The notes under the pieces: generated by a model
What the model saw: only the letters and a program-made list of their open reading frames with translations
Database searches by the model: none
What the model was told of the DNA's origin: nothing
NCBI GenBank assembly: GCA_008000375.1
Contig: SMOI01000054.1
Coordinates: forward strand, 1 to 64,000
Direction: 5' to 3'
Length of the DNA: 64,000 nucleotides
From: Poteriospumella lacustris
Lineage: Eukaryota > Sar > Chrysophyceae > Chromulinales > Dinobryaceae
Part shown: in pieces, positions 1-10,984 of the stretch
Position numbering within the stretch: the first letter of the stretch is position 1
How the letters are laid out: each line of letters starts with the position of its first letter
Program-made: the position numbers and the translations under genes

Positions 1-77
1 ACCCTAACCCTAACCCTAACCCTAACCCTAACCCTAACCCTAACCCTAACCCTAACCCTAACCCTAACCCTAACCCT
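1..77. repeat. Telomere repeat array, (CCCTAA)n
   Basis: About 12.8 uninterrupted copies of CCCTAA, i.e. TTAGGG read towards the chromosome end. The orientation is what a left chromosome end should show. The array stops abruptly at base 77 and is followed by unique sequence, with no further degenerate telomere repeats and no obvious subtelomeric satellite. TTAGGG is the repeat of animals, fungi, many amoebozoans and some stramenopiles, so it narrows the lineage only weakly. Confidence 0.98.
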
Positions 78-280
78 GGACGACTTGTAATTCGTTTTAC
101 ATGATCATAATCGGTTAGGTCAAAGAAAGTTCCAGCAATTGACCAGCCGCAACGAAATCGCTATCTTATATATACGAGCAACTGCGTCAGTGACTGACAG
201 ACCTTGAACCACGGATCACTTCCAAAAGATACTTCCAATCAAGCAGAAGGTAGAACAGCAGCACGCAGATGAGGAGATGT

Positions 281-3200
281 TCAAACATAGTCATTCCCCA
301 AACCTTCCGACCAAACGAAATTGTCTTGCTTGTTGATTGTAATAGGAAGTAGGCTTTTCAACTCGGACCGATCATCGGTAATACATACGGCGGTGTCAGA
401 CTTCAGAACGGCCGGGAGTATATGCTCAGGAACATGCACATCAAGCGGACTTTCATTCACTTCTTTCACTGCCAGCCTTCGAGTGACATACAGCCCTGCT
501 GGGTCATCACTTTCGACAATCACATCCGGCATTAGTGGCGGTACCACGACATGTTGAGCTTCGATAACTGCAGCAACTACCTGCCGCTTCGTTCGAGATA
601 TTCCACTTGGTACTGAGGTCTGCCGCGACAAACTCAGGTCGTTGTCGTGTGATGGAGAAGATAAGCTTAAAACACCCGGTTGCACAGCACTTCTGTTGCT
701 TGTCGAAGTGTGAACAAGAACCGGTTGGGAAAGCTGCGATCGTTCGTACGCGGGAGTATCCATTCCATGTGTTTGAAGGGAAAACAGTACCCCGATCCTC
801 AGATCAGGTTCGTTCTCCAACACATTTAAAGGCAACAAATTTGTGACAGCATAATGCGTATCAGGACCGGCGTACAACAAGGTCCAACGTCGAAAATCTG
901 GAAGAGTGGTAGGTGTACATGGGCTTTGCTTTGCACTGAGACTGGTAACTTCGCCACGAGTGAAATCGAGCCGAGGAAGTTCTGATGGATTCCCAACGCT
1001 TCCAAGACAATCCTGGGTTGGTCCCTGCGACGATGCAGATAAACTTTGATTCGACACTTCAGATTCATCGTGAACCTCTTCTGGTGGCTTGCTTGGTCGA
1101 TGCACACGTCGAATGCGATGCCTGCTAACAAGCGTCTCCAGCGACTTGTCAGTGTACTTGACAGTAAATCGCCCCGGTCGTGAAGATAAAGGCGATGACT
1201 TCAAGATGACCCCTCGATACCGAGGCGATTCATCGTCAAAAAATAGGTCGCATTCCTCGAACGCCTGCTCGTGATAGTTCAGCCTGCTTTCCGATACAGA
1301 AGGGTCGCCACACATTGGCCGGAGAGATATACGAGGGCGAACCACGTCCTTCGGAAGGACATCGACTACATCACCCGGAAGAAGGCTCTCGAAACCAACG
1401 CACCCGTACAAATAATACGTAAGAAAGGAGGCGGCCCCACGATGTTCAGACGTCGAAATGGCTGCCAAAAGAGACGACACGTCCGACTCCTTGTCGTCCG
1501 AACTGCGTTCCGGAGAAGAACCGTGCGGCATTGTCAACTTCGAGCGAATTGGAGCCGGGAGAGGTACAGAAGGCATTGACTCTTTGTGAGACAAGACGGT
1601 CTTGTTGCCGTTAACTGCGCGCCTCAGAAGATCGATCGCCGTCGCGGGATCCATAAATGTATTCGCTGCTCGTGTCGTGTGGTCGGAGCGATGAGATCGG
1701 TTAAAGCGTAACCGCCGCAGCGTCACTGCCGCGACGTCGATCAAATCGTCCCAGATGAGCCAAACACTGTGCGCATTGACACGGTTGCTGTCTACACGCA
1801 CAGGCCCAGGTCGGGAGAGCGGTGGTATTCGGGATCGGTAGTCCTCAAAACTCATCAGTCGCACCTCGCGCAGACGCGCTTCTGCTTCAATACGCTGCGC
1901 CTCTCGAATCGCATGGAGAGACACCAGCGCTTCCATCTGCAGGCGCGCTTCCTCTCTTTTGCGAAACAGCTCCAACGATGCGTAGTAATTCCTCCGCCAA
2001 CGCGCATTCTTGACAGCCTGAGTCTCCAGATCCAGAACCATGCAGCTCGCGGGCTGAAGAGCCCTCTGAATTCGCTCTAGGGACACCGTCGCAGTAGACG
2101 CACCAGCGCCACCGAGGAGATCGGTCTCTTCCGCGCCGCTGTTCGCAAATATGGCGCCGCCCACAAACAGCAGCCGTTGACCGAGGCGGGTCAGCGCAAA
2201 CCCGGCGCAACCCTCGAGAAGCCCGTGACTCCCGACGACTTCGGTTCCTTGCGCACTGTCGGTCGAAACAGAAGAAACAGGCGACGGATCAAAACTGCTC
2301 TGGCACGTCTCCGCAACGCTGTGAAGGTGTTTGCTCCGACGAGAGGAATCCAACAGGGACACGACCTTCCTTCCTGGCACAAAACTCGGCAACGTTTCCA
2401 CGGAAGGAGCAGACGCGATCGACGCCGACATGGACTCCAACGCCCCACGATTCTCTGGTGCTCCAGCCGCCGGTCTTTGTCGATACGAGCGATGCAACGT
2501 CTCCAGCCGCCACCGACAAACATCACAGAACACTCGGGCTTGGCGGACCTCCAAGATATCGTCCAAACCCAGCGCGCCTCCATTGCGTTGAGAAAGATGC
2601 CGCGTTCGACCCAAGAGAGCAACAGCCGATTGCTCCAACGAGTCCAGGTGTGCTTTCGCACGCAAATACTCTGCCTTGGCCATAGCTAGTGTTTGCGTTT
2701 GGTACAGGCGCGAATTGACCGCGGCAGGTCGTGTCCAGACCATGGTGCGCAGGTCCAGCAGAAAAATATTCATTTCTTGGGCTCCGCGGGAGGCCGGCGG
2801 TGGCATCGTCGAATGGCTGCTCAAGTGCAGCGTCGGAGGTCCCGACGGCGCCAAATGCCGCAGAGACGTAGGCTCAATGCCCCCGGCCACCAACAAGAAC
2901 CGAGCCTCGCCCAGGTGCTGAAGAACACACGCGCCGAAATGCATTCGAGCAGAAGGGTGAAACTTCCCGGCGCCGTTGAGTCCCGCGGAGCGACCCAGTT
3001 GGGACACCTCCCAGTTCAGAGTGGCACCGCCCTCTTCCTCCTCCTCTGCCTCAGGGACGGCATCCGTGCGTGCTCGGGACACAGATGCCCCGTTAAACAC
3101 ACGTGGCAACCGAAGCCAATGGACGTCCAACAGGGCATCGCTGTGTCGAGCGGCGTTCGTCATGTGTCGACCCGACAGCTTCCATTGCTGCGTCGCACGG

Positions 3201-5053
3201 TGAAGCTTGAATGCATCCACAAGCAACTGCTCGGCACGACGCGTGTCTCTCTCGCGAAGGGCAAGCAAAGCCGCAACGGCACCAGCCTCGTGCAGCCACG
3301 AAGTCAGCGCTTCGGCCGCGTCATTGGAAATACGCCCGTCTCTTGCGCTGCTTCTGAGGTCTTGTTGAAGGCGCAGGCGCAGCTGAGCGCTGGACAAGAC
3401 CGACGACAAGTTTTCTTGCAAGTAGCAGCGCTGCAGTTGGCTCGCCAGCGCAAGCAAAGACGCAGACTCTTGGGCCGACGCCTCTGAACCGACTGCGATC
3501 TCAGAGGACGGCGAGACGTGGCAGCCCCCCAGAACGAGAATGAATCTCTCTTCTTCGTGAGCACTGCCTGATGCATTAAATCCATCAGAGACGCCAAGGC
3601 GCAACTGCGAAGGAAGGCCCGGAGGTTGTCTCTTGCGCTGCAACAGAGTCATGCTGTGGCCATAGCGTGCCACAGGTGTGTCGCCTGCAGCTGCGCACCG
3701 TTCCCACCTGCCCTCGAACCGTGGAAAAGCCCGTTTCCGTTGAGCAACTGAAGAGGTTGCTCGACTCGCCCCTTGGGCGTCTCTACGCTTCACTAACAAA
3801 GCGAGTCGTTCCTCCGGGCTCAGCTCTTCCTCCAAACGAACGTTTCTTTCGATGTCGATTGGGTCGTCGTCCAATTCCTCCGGCGATGATTGACCGCCTC
3901 CTTCGCCTCCGTCGCCACAATCGACTGTATCGGGGGTCCGGGAAGCTTCCAACGGTGCCTCGGCAGTGGCATCGACGGGCTCGTCAACAAAGTGCAGCCG
4001 AAATCGCCACAAATCGTTGAAGTTGTCTGTGCCGTTCGTGCCGCCAAAGAGGTAAATGCTTCGTCTTGAGCGGTTCTGCAGGCTGTAGAGCCTGTAATAT
4101 GAGGACGCTCTGTCCTCCGCGATCTCCGCGGCAATCCCGGCATCTTCGGCGTCGGCGGTTGTTGAGACGTCGATGTCGGAGCAACAGGCGGTGAAGAATC
4201 GCGCAGGAGGAGACGCCGGGCTGGTCGCGGCTGTGTCGATAAACGTCCATCGCCCACTGCGGATGTCAAACAGCCACGTATCATGGAAAACGCGCCCCCG
4301 CTCACCGCGTCCGCCAAACAGGATCATACAATCTTTGGTTACAGCTGCTGCTCCGTGCCCGTACCGCGGGGACGGCCACGTCTTTTGCCCCGCCGGTTGG
4401 CTTCCTCGCAAAGTCAACCACGATTGCGTCGCCATGTCGTACGCTTTAACATCATTCAAATACGACAACTCTCCGTCTTCCAGCGGGTTTTTCCCACCTT
4501 TTGTCCGGATACCTCCGAACACCACCACGAAACCGTCAAGAAGAACCGACGAATGCCAAACGCGGTCGTTGGGCGATGATAACTTGGCAGTGCTTGAGCC
4601 AATCTGGTCGATATGGCGTTCCTCGAGAGGGATCCAGGCCATGTGCTCCAAACATATTTCATCGTCCGACTTGACATCCGCACTGACCGCTCGACCGACA
4701 ACATCATCGACGGTTTCCGAAATTTCTTCTCGTAGTCCGTTCTCAGCACTTTGTTGGGCAATGTAGACGTCTTCTTCGTGACGGCGTATCCATCCTGCGG
4801 TGTGCTCACATGTTCCCATTCGCAATGTGCAGACTAAACATCTCTCGAAATCGTCGTCAAATGAACTACGAGCCAGCTGGTCTTTCTGTTCCTGGCTCTT
4901 TTTCTTCTCTTCGATCTGAAAAAATGGCGACTTAGTGACGACGCATTATTTCGAAACTCAACTGTTTCACAATACCTCATCCAGCCATTGGATACTGTCA
5001 ACCATCTCCACGATGGAGGGTCGAATTGGACTGAGGTTCTCCAATGACTCCAT
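281..5053 (-). CDS. Kelch-repeat protein with FN3-like and Tudor-like C-terminal regions
   Basis: Two exons: 5053-4976 and 4915-281, with a 60-bp intron (donor after GAG at 4976, acceptor CAG at 4916-4918). The product is about 1,570 aa. Kelch blades are visible in the N-terminal third (YGHGAAAV followed by ILFGGRGERG; IYLFGGTNGTDNFNDLWRF) and continue, widely spaced, with VLGGCHV and VAGGIEP, so a beta-propeller interrupted by long inserts is likely. Near the C-terminus an FN3-like strand pattern (residues around LIWDDL, later LLYAGPDTHYAV) is split by a segment resembling a Tudor/Agenet module (SPRYRGVILK, then RFTVKYTDKSLE). Kelch propellers bind proteins and Tudor-like folds often bind methylated or charged ligands, so a scaffold role is inferred. 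The start at 5053 is favoured because it splices in frame and lies in a divergent promoter with the next gene. The function is not known. The stop lies only 204 bp from the telomere array. Confidence 0.8.
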
Positions 5054-5421
5054 TTGGTGCACCCTCACTCATCAATGGTCAGTTCTGAACTTGCTGTGAT
5101 CCCCAAATTGCCTTTTCCGTTGACTGGTGTAAACTGGTGTGTATTTCGTCTCCAATCAGCTTGAAATACAGTGACAACTAATGTAAAATTGAGCAGTTTG
5201 GAGTTTGGAAGGATCACGTCGTCGTAGACGAAACGCTCTCTCGTCGTCACCTTCTCGATCGATCCGCTGAGACGCTGGACACGTTCGTTGATTGATCATC
5301 AAAAGACCTTACTGGTTTGTTGTTATGACCGCTGTCGAAGGTGTACTGCTCACAACAAAGTCATAAGTGAGTTGCAAACACACACGCACATTTTTCTTTC
5401 ATTTTCGATTAAACAGCTGAA
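5054..5421. promoter_or_regulatory. Divergent intergenic region, Kelch gene / PDCD5
   Basis: 368 bp separate the two start codons, so both promoters must lie here. I see no clear TATA box or repeat. A pyrimidine-rich stretch followed by an AG just before the PDCD5 ATG could be a 5'-UTR splice acceptor. Confidence 0.4.
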
Positions 5422-5914
5422 ATGTCGGGAGCCTCGGGTCCATCATTGGAAGAAATTCAAATGCAGCAACAGCAGGTAGTGATTGCTTAGAACCAAGCGA
5501 CTTCGTGTTTCTAACAAGCGCTAAACTCACACAAACAGCAAGCTGCAATGGTGGAGCGACGAAAAATGATATTGGATCAAATTTTGGAACCCGCTGCGCG
5601 GGAGAGGTGGGTTTTTTGCTGCCATTGACTATCCATCCGTTCTTGCCTGACTCCTGCGGCACAGATTATCGCGCTTAAGCCTTGTTCGAGCTGACACTGC
5701 TCGAGCGGTAGAAGATGCCCTCATCACCGGTGCAACTAATGGCCGAATTCAGACGAAACTCACTGAGCCTCAATTGATTGCAATGCTCGAGCAGTACGGC
5801 GGCGCGGGCAACAACAGCGAAGGACCTGGTGGAAAACGCGGTGTTGTCATCCAAAGGCGTCGCTACAATGGCTTGGATGGAGATGATGAAGATAACGATG
5901 ACGACCTCATGTGA
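5422..5914 (+). CDS. PDCD5: PDCD5-family DNA-binding protein
   Basis: Three exons: 5422-5475, 5539-5606 and 5665-5914, with introns of 63 and 58 bp and GT-AG borders. They join into a 123-residue protein, close to the family length of 110-130 aa. The conserved core is clear: QAAMVERRKMILDQIL, then an Ala-Arg rich turn, LVRADTARAVEDALI and KLTEPQLIAMLEQ, ending in a basic QRRRYNGLD segment and an acidic tail (DDEDNDDDLM). PDCD5 (archaeal homologue TFAR19-like) is a small helical-bundle protein. In animals it is linked to apoptosis and TIP60 regulation; in fungi and protists the role is less clear, and nucleic-acid or chaperonin binding has been proposed. The second intron splits an Arg codon (AG|A). 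Confidence 0.93.
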
Positions 5915-6044
5915 ACTGCCTCTCATCGCGCTAAATCGCTGACTATGTAACGGAGAAATGCGTGTGAAAGCGTACTTAACGAACAATAACGATGCTGGGC
6001 TGTCATGATTGTCGCCGAGCTGTTTCTACGACGAAGCGAACGCA

Positions 6045-8378
6045 CTACAGATTTGCGGAATCTTCTGTAACTGGAGTAGCAGTCTGGTCGGAGCTTGTTG
6101 AGGCTTTCTTCGTTCTCTTCTCTTTCCTCTGCTGACTCTTCGAGCGGGGGGCACTTTGCGGAGCATCTGGAGCAGGACCTGCATCCGCACCGAATGGCGG
6201 CGACTGGCCTTCTTTTGAAATTCGCTTCAAGCGATCGACGTTCTCCCTTTGGCGAGCAAGGCGCTCAAGTTCATCGTCAGCATGCGGTTCAGTGTGGAGC
6301 CCCAGAGCGGCGATGGGAGAAACGGTGGTCAGACTGACGCCTACCCCAGAGCCGACGCTGGTGGTTCTACGATTCTCCCCATCAGGATCGACTGTCGAGG
6401 CTCGAACTTCATCTCTCGACAGCACTCGAGACCACGACCCTCGTCCAGCCATCGAGTCAGTCGTCGGCGAGTTTTCCGAGGAAGACTCCGCATGAAGAGC
6501 GGAAATGGTGACGGACCCAGAGGCCAGAGCCAGCCCTGCTGGCGACTTTACGCCAGAGACCACCTCTCCCCTCTCGGTATTGCTGCGGGAGGTGTGAGAG
6601 AATCGGGTAGAATCGAATGGTTCCGCGTCCAGGCGGGAAGTGGCCCGAGCCTTTTCTTCGTCCAAAGCCTTCCTAGCGTACCACGCGGCCATGAAGCCTC
6701 CGAGAATGGTCCACAAGAGCCAGAGTTGACTGACGAACATTGTCAACCTCAGGCCACCGGATTGATGGCGGCATTGGTCTGAGGCGGCGATATTGTCATC
6801 GTCGGCGTCCGCGGGTGCGACGCAATTGGGGGCCAGTGTATCCTTCACCAACCCAATGATCACCGGAGCAGGAACGTCGCCGAATGCGTGGAGGCAGACG
6901 ATATTCATAGCAATCGCGAATGATCGGTAGGTCGACGGCACAGCTAGCATGACTGCCATGTTCATCGCAGGATTGACCGTCAGAACAACTCCAGATCCGA
7001 CTCCCAACACAAACAAAAACGCTCCGCGGTTGTCGATCACGATGCAGATGCAGAGCAAGAACGTCCCGATGACGGTAAACACGGCGATGAAAATGGACAG
7101 GCGGTAAAGAGCAAGAGAATTGTGTCGAGGATCCGACGAGTTCATCAGGTCCTCTGCGACAATATGCCCATGAGAGTCCGTGGGCGGTTCGTTGGGGTGA
7201 TTCAGATGTGTCGGTGGAACCGTCGACACATCGTCCGCAGGGCGAGACAAAAAGTAGTCCACCATGACGCCGCCAAAGGGGGTGGCGATCATTCCAGCTA
7301 TAGAAATGATGATTCCAAACACTGTTGACGCCTCTGTCTCCGTGTCGAAAAACCCCAAACCCATAACAAAAGCCGCCCCGAACGTGGATATACCAATGAG
7401 TACTGCTGCCTGTGCTGCGGTTGCCACGGTGATCCATATCCAAACTGGTCGCTTTACTACGCCCATGAGCTCCTCGACGATGGTGGGTTTGTGTGCAACA
7501 ATGGCTGACGCCGCGGATGCTGAAGAAACGACGCGCCATCCTTCTTCAGTGTCGGGATCTCGGCCGTGGGTTGCCGCGACCGGATTCGACAGAACATCGC
7601 CCGGCGTGCCAGATGGAGTCGGAGACTCGGGTGCGATCGATTCCGTTACGAATTCATTCTCAATTAACGACGCCCTCTGTTCCTTTTCCAACTCACTGCG
7701 GTCCGTATCGCAGGGGAAGTACTTCGCAATGTGAAACATGAAGAACACGAATGGAATCATCGCCAACCCCTCGAACCAGAAGGCGAACTGCCAACCAATA
7801 GCCTCTGCGATAATCGCAGAATAGGCATATCCAATCGCGGTTCCCACAGGAATGGCAGTATAGAAGATTCCCAGCCACATTCCTCTCTGGTTGGGCTTCG
7901 CAGTCGATTGGATCCACGGCGGAATCGTGCATTGCATACTCGCCTCTCCAAACCCAGAAAAGATTCTGGCAAACAGAAGAAACGTGTAGCTGCCGGAGTA
8001 AAACGCGATGCCTGATACAAGAACCGCAACAACCCAAATAGAGCAACCAATGCCAGTTCTATAACACGTGGACGATCAATAATAGATGAGCGAAACAAAA
8101 CAAAAAGCAGAGTCAGGCACAACGTACAACGTGAAGCGACTGTGACTGTGAATCATATGACTGAATAGAACTGATCCTGCCATAAAACCAATAATGAAGG
8201 ACGACTGCAGAAGTCCCAAATACACGTCTGGCTTGTCAGTATCGACATCCTTTTGAATGAAGTCGTTGATTTCAATTGACGCTCCCGGGATAATTCCACG
8301 ATCAATGTAGTTCAATAGATTCACAATCGATATCAATGTGAAAAGGAATGTCGGCTTTAAGTACCACTTGTCTTTCAT
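6045..8378 (-). CDS. MFS transporter, spinster-like
   Basis: Two exons: 8378-8128 and 8058-6045, with a 69-bp intron (8127-8059). The product is 754 aa. The N-terminus has the spinster signature: a first membrane segment followed by NLLNYIDRGIIPG, then SSFIIGFMAGSVLFSH, and after the intron GIGCSIWVVAVLVSG and ARIFSGFGEASMQCTIPPW. About 12 membrane segments are readable, with a cytosolic loop between the two halves (roughly residues 235-300) and a long hydrophilic C-terminal tail of about 190 residues rich in Ser, Glu and basic residues. Spinster-family MFS proteins export sphingosine-1-phosphate or lysophospholipids from lysosomes or the plasma membrane, so a lipid or lysolipid substrate is inferred, not shown. 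The tail is longer than in animal spinsters and may be regulatory. Confidence 0.88.
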
Positions 8379-8828
8379 TTCGGTCTGTTGTTGCGGGATG
8401 TTGGATCACGAAGCCGACCAGAACTCGGACGTTCAGAGAACAGAAAGCTAAAATAGACTGCGCCTTGTAGATGATTTCCTCTTTGTGCTCACAGACATGC
8501 AGCATATCTATGTAAAGAAGATTGATGTGCTGTAAGCCATAAGTAGCCCATAGCTGCCAAATCGTAATCTTGATCTGGATCTGTCCACTGGGAGCCGACA
8601 GAGGCCCGAGAAGTTGAAGAGAAAAAGCCGTGAAGCCTGCCCCGATGAACTGGAAAAGCGGTACAAAATCTTGGGAACCCTGAAAACTTCTCTCGTGTAC
8701 AACCCAGTCATTGACCCTACGGCGGTGTTTCGCACCCACTAATAACATTTACAAAGCGTGATTCATCAACGAATCATGAAATGGGCGATATACATGCGCG
8801 GATCAAACCACGGGAGAAAGAGGAGGGT
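8379..8828. other. Intergenic region between two minus-strand genes
   Basis: 450 bp between the start of the spinster-like gene and the stop of the next membrane-protein gene. It should contain the promoter of the former and the 3' end of the latter. Short open frames exist on the minus strand but show no family resemblance. I see no repeat or RNA gene. Confidence 0.5.
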
Positions 8829-10633
8829 TCACAGATCTGAGGACGCTAACAGAGTGGTCTGATCAGTCGCCGGGCGCGAGCCCGAGAGCCAAGCAAACCA
8901 GCTCCTGCTTCCCTCGCTGTTTCCATCGCTCTTGTCGCTCTTGCCACTAACACTGCGAGAGTCAGCCTCGGGGTCCTCGCTGCCGTTGAAATTGGGTCTT
9001 TCAACCCCGTGGCTGTCGAGCGGGGGGACCTTGTCCCCGTTCAGCACGTATTGTGCCACGTAATCCTCTGGGTAGGAACCCATAACAAAATATGCCGACC
9101 CGATAGTATAGGCAAGAGACTCAATAAACCTGCAGCAGAAGCAAAGTCAGACAACACAGAGAGGTGCGTCGACGGGCGACTTACGATGTCCCGAAGATGA
9201 ACTGCCGAAGAGAGTTGCCCTCCGCAACCGCCACGAAAAACAAAACGAAGCAAGCGAAAGTACCCAGCTCGCAACTCCAAAGGAATAACCAAGACCCTCC
9301 CAGCCAATCGTTCATAAAGTGATGCCTTCGCCAAGGCTCCGAGACGCAGCAACACAGATACTTCGAGGCAGGGTACAGCAAGTCGGTGTGTTTCGACGTG
9401 TCGCTCGGGTAGCATGCTCGAACGAACAGAAGAGATCCCAAGCAGGCCAATACGGACATGGCCAGAGCGGCCAGGTAGGTCAAATTTCTTTGATATGCCG
9501 AATTACTCAGATAGCACAAACAGTACGGGACGAAAGGCACGCAGGCCCCAAAGAAGAGCCAAGACGCCAGCAGCTCGTCGCTCTGTTGCAAATGTCAATT
9601 ATTTCTACACAGCAACAAGATCAGCAAACCAATTCGTTACCTGAAAGTGATAATACCCGTAGAAGATGGGCTTCATTGGGGGGTCTTCGTGAAAGGCGCG
9701 AACGAACGCCAGAGAACCCAAAGTCGAAAAAATGCCCGATATCGTGAGTAGAATCCAGCTGGCCGCGAAGGTTGGCCGCGGCAGCTGTGAATCGTCATTA
9801 TCCAGCATCTGCTCCGTATGCCATTCCATAGCATTAATAACAACTATCAATGACGTCAGAGTGACACCAACGGATCCGATGACGAACCACCATGAGCCGT
9901 GGATCAAGTCGTTGTCGCCAACCACCGGAAGAGATTTCATGACGCAGCGTTTCGCTAATATGCGCTCTCTTTTGGAGCGCTTATCATGGGAATCCATAGC
10001 CCTCCCTACCGCACGCCGCATTGTAGATTGATTTTTCTTTGGCATGAAAACGCGAACAATGCTGCTATGGAGCGGCTTCTGCACTCGAACCGACGTAGTA
10101 GCATGGGACCCGACGTTATGCTTCACGGCAACCGACTGCAATACATTTAAAAATCGATCGATTTCGTCAGGAGGACCGATTATTCGAAAATACGTCTCTA
10201 TTTTGTCCAGCGTATGACATTTGACTTTCAATCCTCGTGTAGCTTCTTCACCACCTTCGTTTTCAATCAACACCACTTCGATTTCATTGAGAAGACATTG
10301 GTGGTGGTGAGGGATATAGTCCGGGCGATTAGGTCGGGCATATGTCAATATTCCATCCGAATATATCTTGACAACTCGAGATGACCATGGCTTCCACACC
10401 AAGGTCATGCGAAATCCGCGCTCGTGAATTGCGGAGAACATCAAACTATGATTCTCATAAACGATTGTCGCAATTGTACCATCGTCAGGATCCAGGAAGT
10501 TTCGGCGCTTTCCACTGGAAGCCGCTGAAGGAGCCGATTCTGAGGGAGTGGTGACTTTTGACCCTTTTTCATCGTCGGTGCATCGTCCATTCTCTTGTGG
10601 AACGCTACGATACGATTTCGACCCTTGGGACAT
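8829..10633 (-). CDS. PH-like domain plus repeated two-helix membrane modules, function unknown
   Basis: Three exons: 10633-9641, 9582-9185 and 9129-8829, with introns of 58 and 55 bp. The product is 563 aa. Residues about 45-170 form a beta-rich domain with one terminal helix that looks like a PH fold (TLVWKPWSSRVVKIYSDG early, IDRFLNVLQSVAV as the final helix). Then come about six hydrophobic segments arranged as three related pairs: a segment with a conserved SW (SWWFVIGS, SWLFFGAC, SWLFLWSC) followed by one ending in an aromatic, Ala-Phe-Val type end (LGSLAFVRAF, LGSLLFVRACYP, GSAYFVMGSYPE). The third pair runs across the second intron. The tail is hydrophilic, Ser- and Asp-rich. I do not recognise the family; a lipid-sensing multi-pass membrane protein is a reasonable guess from the PH-like domain. 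Confidence 0.8.
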
Positions 10634-10984
10634 CTAGGTTGAGATACTGACACTGATCGACGCCACCATTGACAAGTGGATGGAGAACAATGCGATGTGG
10701 TGAGGAACCAAGCAGTTGAACTGGAACTACCTGCAGTTTTGTGGGCGGGTCGGTGGCGGGGTGCTTCCTAACGAGAACCACTCCCAAACGCCAACAGATT
10801 CCCCACACTTTGGGGTCCCTCCCTGTGATGATGACGACGACACCTGACGACGTCGTTGCCAAAAGAAAAAACGACGGGTGATGGGTTTAGTTCGTTAACG
10901 TTATTCATCTGCATCGTTGTTGAGCACCACAACGCACGAAACACACCAATCGAAGCGTCTACAATCTCGATCTGAGCGACAAAA
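10634..10984. promoter_or_regulatory. Divergent intergenic region, membrane protein / PNKP
   Basis: 351 bp between two start codons facing away from each other, so it must hold both promoters. I see no TATA box or repeat. Confidence 0.4.

Noticed and set aside
8302-8748. Minus-strand open frames upstream of the spinster-like gene as an additional exon
   Set aside because: The transporter already begins with a normal N-terminus at 8378, and no in-frame splice joins these frames to it.
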